Shown: in pieces, positions 9,232 to 17,104 of the stretch
Layout of the letters: every line of letters starts with the position of its first letter
Position numbering within the stretch: position 1 is the first letter of the stretch
Assembly (NCBI RefSeq): GCF_000621805.1
Contig: NZ_JHXH01000005.1
Span: forward strand, 62,001-126,000
Length of the DNA stretch: 64,000 nucleotides
Reading direction: 5' to 3'
From: Ruminococcus sp. FC2018
Lineage (GTDB): Bacteria > Bacillota > Clostridia > Oscillospirales > Ruminococcaceae
Translations under genes and position numbers: made by a program
Notes under the pieces: model-generated
Told to the model about the DNA's origin: nothing
Databases searched by the model: none
The model's input: the letters and a program-made list of their open reading frames with translations, nothing else

Positions 9232-10982
9232 TGGGAAAGGATAAAAACGGTTCGTTCGGCTGGCTGCTGAGCCAGTCCGGCGAGCGAAAGGGCAAGTTCA
9301 CCGCAAGCGTGATACTTGCCGCACTGAGTATGCTTTGCGGGATAGTGCCGTACTATTTCGTGGCAAAGATAGTAAAAATGCTGCTTGAGGGCAGCACCGA
9401 CAAAGGCTTGTACATCACCTACACGGTCGTGATACTTGCGCTTTGGCTGGGACACTCGCTGTTTCATTCCATTTCAACGGGCTGTTCTCACCTTGCGACC
9501 TTCCACACCCTTGCAGTGATACGCAAAAAGGCACTTGACAAGCTGTCCGCAATGCCCCTTGGCGACGTGATAAGTCAGCCCTCGGGCACGCTGAAAAGCA
9601 CGCTGGTCGAGCGTATCGACAGCATCGAAACAACACTTGCACATATCCTCCCCGAGTTCACCACAGGCATCGGTGCACCGATAATCATTCTTATTTATAC
9701 TTTTACGGTCAGCTGGAAGCTCGGTCTTGCCGCACTTATCACCGTGCCGATCGGGATCGTCTGCTATGCACTTATGATGTTTGGCTACGAAAAAAGCTAC
9801 AACCGGACCGTAAAAGCCACCAAGGACCTTAACGCTGTAACAGCCGAGTATATCGGAGGCATCGAGGTCATCAAGGTGTTCGGCAAAGCACAGTCCAGCT
9901 ACGACAAGTTTGCCGCAGCCGCAAAGGAAAGTGCCGCAAGCTTTGTTGACTGGATGCGTTCGTGCAACGTATATATGACCTTTGCAATGTGCATTATGCC
10001 TGCAACCATGATAGCGGTACTGCCCATCGGCGGTATCATGGCAATGCATGGCACTATCTCCACAGCTGATTTTATTACCGTTATGATCCTCACCGTCGGT
10101 CTTATCGAGCCGCTTCTGAGGGTAATGGCGTACTCCGATGACATAGCACAGATGAATACCATAGTCACCGAGGTGCGCTCGATAATCGACGCTCCCAAAA
10201 TGATCCGCCCCGAAAAGCTTACCGAAAGCATCAGCGGCGGCGACATAGTACTTGACAACGTGCATTTCGGATACGAAGATAAAGAGATACTTCACGGCGT
10301 TTCACTTACAATAAAACAAGGGGAGTTTGCCGCACTTGTCGGACCGTCGGGCAGCGGAAAGACTACCATAGCAAGGCTTATCGCAAGCCTCTGGGACACC
10401 GGCTCGGGCAGCATTTCCTACGGTGGAGTGGATATAAAAAATATCCCTCTTGATGACTATAACGATAAAATAGCTTTTGTTTCGCAGGATACTTTTTTGT
10501 TTGATATGACCGTCAGAGAGAACATTCGCCTTGGCAGGCAAAGTGCCACCGATGCCCAGGTGGAGGAGGCTGCAAAGCTCTGCGGCTGCCACGATTTTAT
10601 AATGTCGCTTGAAAACGGCTATGATACCGTAGTCGGCACAGGCGGCGGACACCTTTCGGGCGGCGAAAAGCAGCGCATATCTATCGCAAGGGCAATGCTC
10701 AAAAATGCAGACGTTATAATCCTTGACGAAGCCACGGCTTATACCGACCCGGAAAACGAGGCGTTGATCCAGCGCAGCGTCGCAAAGCTTGTCAAGGGCA
10801 AAACGCTTATCGTTATCGCTCACAGGCTATCTACGGTCATGAATGCAGACAGCATCTATGTTGTAAATGACGGCGTGATAGAGGAGTCCGGCACTCACGA
10901 AAAGCTGCTTGAAAAGGGCGGACTTTACAGCAGGATGTGGGCAGCGCATATATCGGCCAAGGACGGTGACAGCGATGTTTAA
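9231..10982 (+). CDS. ABC exporter-type transporter, ATPase fused to membrane domain (half 1)
   Basis: 583 residues. Six membrane helices occupy about 20-305. The nucleotide-binding domain has Walker A GPSGSGKTT, the signature LSGGEKQRIS and Walker B IILDEATAYTDPENE. It overlaps AraC by one base and the second half-transporter by eight bases. The pair is expected to form a heterodimer. Such pairs beside AraC regulators in yersiniabactin-like loci (YbtP/YbtQ) import metal-siderophores despite their exporter fold, so import is as likely as export here. Confidence 0.93.
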   Translation: MGKDKNGSFGWLLSQSGERKGKFTASVILAALSMLCGIVPYYFVAKIVKMLLEGSTDKGLYITYTVVILALWLGHSLFHSISTGCSHLATFHTLAVIRKKALDKLSAMPLGDVISQPSGTLKSTLVERIDSIETTLAHILPEFTTGIGAPIIILIYTFTVSWKLGLAALITVPIGIVCYALMMFGYEKSYNRTVKATKDLNAVTAEYIGGIEVIKVFGKAQSSYDKFAAAAKESAASFVDWMRSCNVYMTFAMCIMPATMIAVLPIGGIMAMHGTISTADFITVMILTVGLIEPLLRVMAYSDDIAQMNTIVTEVRSIIDAPKMIRPEKLTESISGGDIVLDNVHFGYEDKEILHGVSLTIKQGEFAALVGPSGSGKTTIARLIASLWDTGSGSISYGGVDIKNIPLDDYNDKIAFVSQDTFLFDMTVRENIRLGRQSATDAQVEEAAKLCGCHDFIMSLENGYDTVVGTGGGHLSGGEKQRISIARAMLKNADVIILDEATAYTDPENEALIQRSVAKLVKGKTLIVIAHRLSTVMNADSIYVVNDGVIEESGTHEKLLEKGGLYSRMWAAHISAKDGDSDV

Positions 10983-12708
10983 GATACTCAGAAACTTCTT
11001 TGATTTCTGCGACCCCAAGGACAGAAAACGCTTTTATGTATCTATCGTTTTAAGTCTGTTCCAGGCGATGTTCGAGGCACTGAAAATACCTGCTATCGCC
11101 GTAATGGTGCGGGCACTTCTGGACGGCAACGTTACATCAAAGACCTGCCTTGCCTGCTTTGGTATAATGCTTGTCAGCATAATCGGTGCAGGCTCGTTCA
11201 AGGCAAAAGCAACAATGCTTCAGACCGAGGGCGGCTACAATACCTGCGCACAAAAGCGAATGAAGCTTGCCGAGCACCTTCGTTATCTGCCTATGGGCTA
11301 TTATAACGAAAACAGTCTCGGACGCATAATGTCGGTGACCACAAACACTATGCAGAACCTTGAAAACGTTGCAACAAGAGTTGTAATGATAGTCTGCTCG
11401 GGACTTCTCGCCACAGCGGTCATCACCCTTATGATACTCTTTTTTGACTGGCGCATCGGTCTTATACTGCTTGTGGGACTTGTGGTATTCTTCATAATTA
11501 ACAACAGACTTATGAAGGTCAGTGCAGGTATGGCAAAGCAAAAGCAGATAAAGGATTCTGCGCTGGTTGCAAAAGTAATCGAGTACATTCAGGGCATCTC
11601 CGAGGTCAGAGCTTTCAGACTCACAGGTCAGCGCAGCCGTGACCTTAACAAAGCCATTGACGAAAACGAGCACGCCAACTCCGCAATGGAACTTAAACTC
11701 ATACCGTTTATGTCCCTGCAAAGCTTCTGGCTTAAAGCCCTTGGCACAGGGATACTGCTTGCATCGGTGCTGCTTCACCTCGGCGGCAGCATGGACCTTT
11801 TCACCTGTTTGCTTATGATAATCAGCTCCTATCTCATCTATGCCCAGCTTGACAACGCAGGCACATACTCCGCACTTCTTCGCTCGGTGGACGTGTGCGT
11901 TACTCAGGCAAACGAGATCCTTGCAACACCGCAAATGGACATCAGCGGCGAGAATATCACGCCGCAAAGCTATGACATCACCGCCGAAAACATCAGCTTT
12001 GCATATGAGCAAAGAAGTATTATTAACGACATTTCTCTCACCGTCCCACAGCACACCACCACAGCCATAGTCGGACCGTCAGGCGGCGGAAAGACCACGC
12101 TTACATCGCTGCTCTCACGTTTCTGGGACGTTGACAGCGGTACGGTAAAACTGGGCGGGACCGATGTGCGAAAGTACAGCATGGATTCGCTTATGAAAAA
12201 CTTCAGCTTTGTTTTCCAGCGTGTGTATCTTTTTGAAGATACAATAGCAAACAATATCCGTTTCGGTCAGCCTGAAGCACCAATGGAAAAGGTCATCGAG
12301 GCTGCGAAAAAGGCGTGCTGTCACGACTTTATTATGCAGCTCCCCGACGGCTACGATACCGTCATCGGAGAGGGCGGTGCATCTCTCTCGGGCGGTGAAA
12401 AGCAGCGTATCTCCATTGCTCGTGCCATAATGAAGGACGCACCCATAATCGTGCTTGACGAGGCGACTGCAAACGTTGACCCGGAAAACGAGGCAGAGCT
12501 TATAAATGCTATCGATGCACTTACCAAAGAAAAGACTATCATCATGATAGCCCACAGACTTAAAACTGTCCGCAAGGCAGATAATATTTTTGTTATAGAT
12601 TCGGGTAAGATCGCACAGCAGGGCACTCATAAGCAGCTAATGGCGCAGGACGGTATCTACCGCACATTTGTAGACAGCAGGCGTGAAGCTGCATCGTGGA
12701 GACTTTAA
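10975..12708 (+). CDS. ABC exporter-type transporter, ATPase fused to membrane domain (half 2)
   Basis: 577 residues from the ATG at 10975 (MFKILRNFFD). Longer in-frame readings would run far into the previous gene. Six membrane helices precede an ATPase domain with GPSGGGKTT, LSGGEKQRIS and IVLDEATANVDPENE. Partner of the preceding gene. Both copies keep complete ATPase motifs, so neither site looks degenerate. The stop is one base before the EcfT start. Confidence 0.93.
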   Translation: MFKILRNFFDFCDPKDRKRFYVSIVLSLFQAMFEALKIPAIAVMVRALLDGNVTSKTCLACFGIMLVSIIGAGSFKAKATMLQTEGGYNTCAQKRMKLAEHLRYLPMGYYNENSLGRIMSVTTNTMQNLENVATRVVMIVCSGLLATAVITLMILFFDWRIGLILLVGLVVFFIINNRLMKVSAGMAKQKQIKDSALVAKVIEYIQGISEVRAFRLTGQRSRDLNKAIDENEHANSAMELKLIPFMSLQSFWLKALGTGILLASVLLHLGGSMDLFTCLLMIISSYLIYAQLDNAGTYSALLRSVDVCVTQANEILATPQMDISGENITPQSYDITAENISFAYEQRSIINDISLTVPQHTTTAIVGPSGGGKTTLTSLLSRFWDVDSGTVKLGGTDVRKYSMDSLMKNFSFVFQRVYLFEDTIANNIRFGQPEAPMEKVIEAAKKACCHDFIMQLPDGYDTVIGEGGASLSGGEKQRISIARAIMKDAPIIVLDEATANVDPENEAELINAIDALTKEKTIIMIAHRLKTVRKADNIFVIDSGKIAQQGTHKQLMAQDGIYRTFVDSRREAASWRL

Positions 12709-12709
12709 A

Positions 12710-13453
12710 ATGACAGGATTTTTTTCGGCAGACCTTAACAATCGTGGACTGGTTCTTGACCCAAGAACCAAGCTTGCGGTCATGCTGTCTCTTGTAGTAT
12801 TCACACTCGGCGGCACAGGCAGCCATATACAGGCGGTCAGATATGCCGTTATTGCCTTGAGCATTGTGCCCTTTGCCCTGCACGCCACAGCAAAAAGGTA
12901 TACAAAGACTGTGGTGCTGTTGTGCCTGTTTATACTTGTCAAGTCGGCGGAAACCTGGCTTGTGCCCCGGCTTTCGGGTGCGTCTCTGAGCATCACAAGC
13001 GTACTTTGTATGCTGTTCGTGCGGCTTATGCCATCGCTTTCAATGGGCTCTTATATGCTCTGCTCAACCACAGTCAGTGAGTTTCTTGCCGCAATGCACC
13101 GTATGCATATTCCCCAGCAGATAACCATTCCGCTTTCGGTGATGTTTCGTTTTTTTCCGACAGTTACAAAGGAGTTTTCGTCAATAAATACCGCCATGAA
13201 AATGCGTGATATCCGCCTTGGGGGCAAAAATGCAGCAGGACTTGTGGAGTACCGTCTTGTGCCGCTTATGGTATGCAGTGTCAACATCGGCAGCGAGCTT
13301 TCCGCCGCCGCACTTACAAGAGGACTTGGCGCAAAAGTGAAACGAACCAACATCTGCAAAATAGGTTTTCATCTGCCCGACGCAGTTGTGCTTGTCGGCA
13401 TAGTTGCGCTGTTTACCCTCTGGATACTTGGAATGAACGGGGTGGTGAAATGA
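12710..13453 (+). CDS. ecfT: ECF transporter T component (EcfT/CbiQ family)
   Basis: 247 residues. The ATG at 12710 follows a GGAG box. About five membrane helices are present, with the family's paired cytoplasmic coupling-helix region (FRFFPTVTKEF and AAALTRGLG, an Ala-Arg-Gly motif) that docks onto the ATPase. Couples ATP hydrolysis to the S component. The gene lies between the ABC pair and EcfA with a four-base overlap to the latter, so S, T and A components are one transcript. Confidence 0.88.
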   Translation: MTGFFSADLNNRGLVLDPRTKLAVMLSLVVFTLGGTGSHIQAVRYAVIALSIVPFALHATAKRYTKTVVLLCLFILVKSAETWLVPRLSGASLSITSVLCMLFVRLMPSLSMGSYMLCSTTVSEFLAAMHRMHIPQQITIPLSVMFRFFPTVTKEFSSINTAMKMRDIRLGGKNAAGLVEYRLVPLMVCSVNIGSELSAAALTRGLGAKVKRTNICKIGFHLPDAVVLVGIVALFTLWILGMNGVVK

Positions 13454-14871
13454 CGGATAATGCAGCACAGATCAAGGGTGTTTCTTTCCGATATGCAAAC
13501 GGAGAAGAGGGTGCTCTCAACGGGATCGATCTGGAAATCAGACAAGGGGAGTGCCTGCTTTTGTGCGGCGGTTCGGGCTGCGGAAAGACTACGGTCACAA
13601 GGCTTCTTAACGGGCTTATCCCTCACTATTTTGAGGGCGATATGCAGGGCGAGGTCACTGTGCTTGGAAAAGATATCCGCAAAACGTCCATAGAGGAGCT
13701 TGCAGGCAGCGTGGGCAGCGTTTTTCAGAATCCTCGCAGTCAGTTTTTCTGCGTGGATACCACATCTGAGATCGCATTTGGCTGCGAAAATCTCGGGTTG
13801 CCCGAGGAGGAGATACTCACAAGGATCGAAAAGACCGCAAAAGATATGGATATAGAAAAGCTGCTTGGCAGAAGCATTTTCAACCTTTCCGGCGGCGAGA
13901 AACAGAAAATAGCCTGTGCAAGCACCGCTGCAATGCTTCCGCAGCTTATAGTGCTTGACGAGCCCACCTCAAACCTTGACCTTGATTCGATAGAGGAGCT
14001 TAAAAAGATACTGCTCATGTGGAAAAAGCAGGGCAAAACTATCGTCATCGCCGAGCACCGACTCGGCTGGATTGACGGCGTGTGCGACAGAGTTCTGTTT
14101 ATGCAGCAGGGCAGCGTAAAAGAGGAGTTTTCTGCAAGTGATTTTTTTGCCCTCACCACAGCGCAGCTTAATGGGCGTGGGCTGCGTGCTGTTCACATCC
14201 AAACCAACTACCTTGAAACAAAAACCGGCATGACCTCTCTTATTGATTTTGAGCAGAGGGGCACTATCCGTCTTGAAAATTTCCATTACACCTATGCAGA
14301 TCAGGATGCTATACGTATAGACACGCTTGAGATCCCCCAAGGAAGTGTTACCGCAGTTGTGGGACATAACGGTGCAGGCAAGTCCACGCTTATCAAGTGC
14401 TTGTGTGGTCTTCAGAAAGGCTTTAAAGGCAGTACCGTTATCGGCGGAAAACGCTTTAAGCCAAAGCAGATGCTGACCCTTTCGTATATGGTTATGCAGG
14501 ACGTAAACCACCAGCTTTTCACAGATACCGTGCTTGACGAGGTGCTGCTGTCAGCCGGAAGCTGCAGCGAGGAAAAAGCAATCGGGCTGCTGGAAAGACT
14601 TGATATTGCACAGTTCAGGAAACGTCACCCCATGTCACTTTCGGGGGGACAAAAACAAAGGACCGCCATTGCCTCGGCACTTGCAGCAGATAAAAAACTG
14701 CTTGTGTTTGACGAGCCTACCAGTGGTCTTGACTATGCTGGAATGGAGAGCACTGCAAAGCTGATACGCTCACTGGGCTGCGATGTTACAGTGCTTATCG
14801 TCACCCACGATATGGAGCTTATCCGGCGCTGCTGCACCCACGTTCTGCATATAGAAAACGGAAATATCTGA
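13450..14871 (+). CDS. ECF transporter ATPase with two fused ATP-binding domains (EcfA-EcfA')
   Basis: 473 residues containing two complete ABC ATPase domains in tandem. Domain 1 has GGSGCGKTT, NLSGGEKQKIA and IVLDEPTSNLD. Domain 2 has GHNGAGKST, SLSGGQKQRTA and LVFDEPTSGLD. Fusion of the two EcfA subunits into one chain is common in YkoD/MtsB-type systems. The start at ATG 13450 overlaps the EcfT stop (ATGA). Last gene of the operon; a strong terminator follows at once. Confidence 0.92.
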   Translation: MTDNAAQIKGVSFRYANGEEGALNGIDLEIRQGECLLLCGGSGCGKTTVTRLLNGLIPHYFEGDMQGEVTVLGKDIRKTSIEELAGSVGSVFQNPRSQFFCVDTTSEIAFGCENLGLPEEEILTRIEKTAKDMDIEKLLGRSIFNLSGGEKQKIACASTAAMLPQLIVLDEPTSNLDLDSIEELKKILLMWKKQGKTIVIAEHRLGWIDGVCDRVLFMQQGSVKEEFSASDFFALTTAQLNGRGLRAVHIQTNYLETKTGMTSLIDFEQRGTIRLENFHYTYADQDAIRIDTLEIPQGSVTAVVGHNGAGKSTLIKCLCGLQKGFKGSTVIGGKRFKPKQMLTLSYMVMQDVNHQLFTDTVLDEVLLSAGSCSEEKAIGLLERLDIAQFRKRHPMSLSGGQKQRTAIASALAADKKLLVFDEPTSGLDYAGMESTAKLIRSLGCDVTVLIVTHDMELIRRCCTHVLHIENGNI

Positions 14872-14876
14872 TCTAT

Positions 14877-14904
14877 CCCCCGAAACATTGCGGGGGATTT
14901 TTTT
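14877..14904 (+). terminator. Rho-independent terminator of the ECF operon
   Basis: CCCCCG (14877-14882), an eight-base loop, CGGGGG (14891-14896), then A and seven T. Five bases after the EcfA stop. Confidence 0.9.
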
Positions 14905-14931
14905 ATCACCGGGAAAAATTTTCGGCCCCCC

Positions 14932-14984
14932 TTGACAAATCAGAAAAAATGTTGCAACATAACATTGTTACGTAACACTGTTAT
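14932..14984 (+). promoter_or_regulatory. TTGACA box and 26-base palindrome before the TetR remnant
   Basis: TTGACA (14932-14937) with a poor -10, followed at 14959-14984 by an almost perfect 26-base inverted repeat centred on GTTACGTAAC (outer arms ATAACA/TGTTAT). This is the form expected of a TetR operator controlling its own gene. It appears intact although the gene is broken. Confidence 0.6.
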
Positions 14985-14998
14985 GCGGAGGTCGAAAA

Positions 14999-15075
14999 AT
15001 GTCTGTTGATAACAAAAGCCGTGAAAGGCTGATAGAATGTGCAAAAGGAGTTTCTTGAAAAAGGCTCTTGCGTGA
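14999..15075 (+). pseudogene. Remnant of a TetR-family regulator
   Basis: ATG 14999 with GGAGG upstream encodes SRERLIECAK, the typical opening of a TetR DNA-binding domain, then hits a stop at 15056. Shifting one base at the AAAAGGAG run restores EFLEKG, the next conserved TetR residues. After about 25 codons the sequence changes into a permease-like frame, so the rest of the gene is deleted. Confidence 0.65.
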
Positions 15076-15361
15076 GCTTAAAAGTAATTTTGGAAGATAC
15101 CTTGCACTTGTGCTGCTGATAATAATGGGAGTTTTTCTTGTTGTGAACATGGTCGGTTCGGCAGATTCGATAATTGACGGCACCGATTTAAAAGCACAGG
15201 AGTATACCTATTCATATCGTCTGGGCAAAGGCATCACCGATGACGAACTCAAACAGAAAATCAAAGGCCTTGCATATAAAATGGAATATGAATGCAGACC
15301 GGTCGGGAAAATGAGAATGAAAGGCAAAAAGATTGACAAAAATTCGAGTAATATGCTATAA
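15068..15361 (+). pseudogene. Remnant of an FtsX-type ABC permease N-terminus
   Basis: Translation from 15068 reads LRELKSNFGRYLALVLL and continues as one membrane helix plus the beginning of an extracytoplasmic domain, comparable with the N-terminus of the permease at 5179. It lacks a credible start, its helix bundle and everything beyond about 85 residues. The last codons overlap the promoter of the next gene. Likely the fused debris of a TetR-ABC operon after an internal deletion. Confidence 0.6.
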
Positions 15362-15362
15362 T
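15333..15362 (+). promoter_or_regulatory. Sigma-A promoter of the acyltransferase gene
   Basis: TTGACA (15333-15338), an 18-base spacer and a perfect TATAAT (15357-15362), lying within the last codons of the permease remnant. Confidence 0.85.
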
Positions 15363-15383
15363 ATCCAAGGATGAATTTGTTCT

Positions 15384-15418
15384 GATCATCTGCAAGCCTC
15401 GATGATCTTGCAGCATTT
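15384..15418 (+). promoter_or_regulatory. Possible attenuator in the acyltransferase leader
   Basis: CTGCAAG (15390-15396) can pair with CTTGCAG (15407-15413) followed by ATTTTT, a terminator-like form. The alternative pairing GATCATC (15384-15390) with GATGATC (15401-15407) would prevent it. The ribosome binding site begins at 15421. Confidence 0.35.
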
Positions 15419-15430
15419 TTGGAGGTTTTT

Positions 15431-16594
15431 ATGCGCAACGAAAAGATAATGAAAAGAGATCCGGCAATGGATATACTACGGTGTGTTGCCTGCTTCGGAG
15501 TAGTATCTGTACATTTTCTTTTGAACAACGGATTCTATACCCGTGAGGTCGCGGGAGCGCACATGGCTGCAATGGTGCTTATCCGTTCGTTTTTCGGATA
15601 CTGCGTGCCGCTGTTCCTAATGCTTTCGGGATATCTTATGTGCAACAAACGTCCTGAGAAAAAATATTATAAAAAGTTCGGGAAGATATACTTCATATAT
15701 GTAGGCTCTGTGCTGGCGTGTATTTTTTTGTTCAGGTTCCTGTATTCTTCGCTGTATCAGGCACTCGGAATCCCGAAGATAGAATTCGCACCTGTCCAGT
15801 TTCTTGTTACCGTAAAACAGCTACTCTGCTTCTCGGGATCGTATTCGTGGTATATCGAGATGTACGCAGGGCTTTTTCTGCTGATCCCTTTTTTGAATGT
15901 TCTTTACCACGGACTGAAAACACAGAAGTCCAAGAAGCTTCTTGTCCTGACCTGCATAGCTCTGACGGCGCTGCCGTCTTTGATAAACGTGTTCCACATA
16001 CAAAATGACTTTTCTGTTGATCCCAGTTTTACCGATTCCCGCGACAAGATCATTCCCGAATGGTGGACAAAGATCTATCCACTTACGTATTATTTCATAG
16101 GCAGCTATCTGAGGGAATACAAGCCGAAGATCAAGGTGTCGGTTTGTGCATTGCTTGTTATCATTAGCACGGGAGCGTCATTTGCTTTCAATCTTTTAAA
16201 AAGCAGCGGCAAAAAGTTTGTAAGCGGCATGTGGATAGAGTGGAACTCTCTGTTCGTTCTGGCGATAACCGTTTCGATATTCCTCTTCTTTTTGAATCTG
16301 AAATACGACAAATGTCCCTATGCGGTAAAATGGTGCTTTGCAAAGCTTTCGGATCTTTGTCTTGGCATATATCTCACCTCGTGGATATTTGATAAACTGT
16401 TTTATCCTGCGCTGAATGCAAGAGTCCCATCTATTGACGAAAGACTCTGGTATTATTTCCTGATCGTTCCGGCGGTTTTTGCTTGTTCGGCGGTGGTGTC
16501 TTATCTGATACTGAAAGCTTATCAGCTTTGCTCATATCTGACGGGGCGGGCAGTAAATGCAGTAAAAAACAAAAGAACAGCTTCGACCGAATAG
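15431..16594 (+). CDS. Membrane acyltransferase, acyltransferase-3 family
   Basis: 387 residues with about ten membrane helices. The opening RDPAMDILRCVACFGVVSVHF contains the family's conserved Arg and His of the first helix. Enzymes of this family (OafA, WecH and related) transfer acyl groups to polysaccharides, peptidoglycan or other surface molecules from the cytoplasmic side. ATG 15431 follows GGAGG; upstream in-frame codons lack a site. It is a single-gene unit between its own promoter and a terminator. The acceptor cannot be predicted. Confidence 0.9.
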   Translation: MRNEKIMKRDPAMDILRCVACFGVVSVHFLLNNGFYTREVAGAHMAAMVLIRSFFGYCVPLFLMLSGYLMCNKRPEKKYYKKFGKIYFIYVGSVLACIFLFRFLYSSLYQALGIPKIEFAPVQFLVTVKQLLCFSGSYSWYIEMYAGLFLLIPFLNVLYHGLKTQKSKKLLVLTCIALTALPSLINVFHIQNDFSVDPSFTDSRDKIIPEWWTKIYPLTYYFIGSYLREYKPKIKVSVCALLVIISTGASFAFNLLKSSGKKFVSGMWIEWNSLFVLAITVSIFLFFLNLKYDKCPYAVKWCFAKLSDLCLGIYLTSWIFDKLFYPALNARVPSIDERLWYYFLIVPAVFACSAVVSYLILKAYQLCSYLTGRAVNAVKNKRTASTE

Positions 16595-16631
16595 AAGATC
16601 GGGTCCGACAATATAAAGCAGTAAATAAAGA

Positions 16632-16660
16632 GGATAGCCTAGTGGCTGTCCTTTTTTTTT
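16632..16660 (+). terminator. Terminator of the acyltransferase gene
   Basis: GGATAGCC, a short loop and GGCTGTCC followed by nine T. Confidence 0.9.
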
Positions 16661-16674
16661 GCAAGACCTTCCTA

Positions 16675-16762
16675 TTGACATTGCGAATAATAAGTGCTAA
16701 AATGATGTTGGCAGCAAGGCGCTGCAATTTTTAAGAGCAAAAGTTAGCCGCCGCTAACTTTG
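16675..16762 (+). promoter_or_regulatory. Promoter of the metal ATPase operon with operator 5
   Basis: TTGACA (16675-16680), a 17-base spacer and TAAAAT (16698-16703). At 16741-16762 lies a palindrome with arms AAAGTTAGC and GCTAACTTT; its core GTTAG-N6-CTAAC has the same spacer length as operators 1-4, but sits in the leader rather than at the start point. Confidence 0.65.
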
Positions 16763-16828
16763 TGTATGCCAAGACCGTTAATACAGTGTTTTGCGTATAC
16801 GGAATAAATAATAGAAAGGATGTTTATA

Positions 16829-17104
16829 ATGAGTTTTGTAAAGAATGCAGCAGTATTTGTGGGAGGCGTGGTCTTCGGTTCTCTGGGATTCAAGCTCCTT
16901 GGAAGCAAGGAAGCAAGAAAGGTCTATGTTCACACCGCAGCAGCAGCTATCCGTGCAAAGGACAGCGTTATGACCGATGTTACAAAGGTTCGTGAGGGCT
17001 GCGGCGATATCGTTGCTGACGCAAAACAGCTCAACGAGCAAAAGCGTGCCGCACAGGAAGCAAAGTGCGAGGTAATTGAGGACGAAAGCGAAGCTGAAAA
17101 GTAA
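16829..17104 (+). CDS. Small membrane-anchored protein paired with a P-type ATPase (DUF6110-like)
   Basis: 91 residues. ATG 16829 is preferred over 16820 because AGAAAGGA lies 8 bases before it. One glycine-rich hydrophobic segment (about 5-25) is followed by an amphipathic, charged tail rich in Lys, Glu and Ala. Such short proteins occur beside P1B-type ATPases in Clostridia, and I place it with DUF6110 from memory. Its stop overlaps the ATPase start (TAATG), implying translational coupling and perhaps a role as an accessory subunit. Confidence 0.75.
   Translation: MSFVKNAAVFVGGVVFGSLGFKLLGSKEARKVYVHTAAAAIRAKDSVMTDVTKVREGCGDIVADAKQLNEQKRAAQEAKCEVIEDESEAEK

Noticed and set aside
9474-10295. 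A 273-codon open frame on the minus strand
   Set aside because: Antisense shadow of the first ABC half-transporter, with no ribosome site or recognisable domain.
11137-12054. A 305-codon open frame on the minus strand
   Set aside because: Antisense shadow of the second ABC half-transporter; unusual composition and no start signals.
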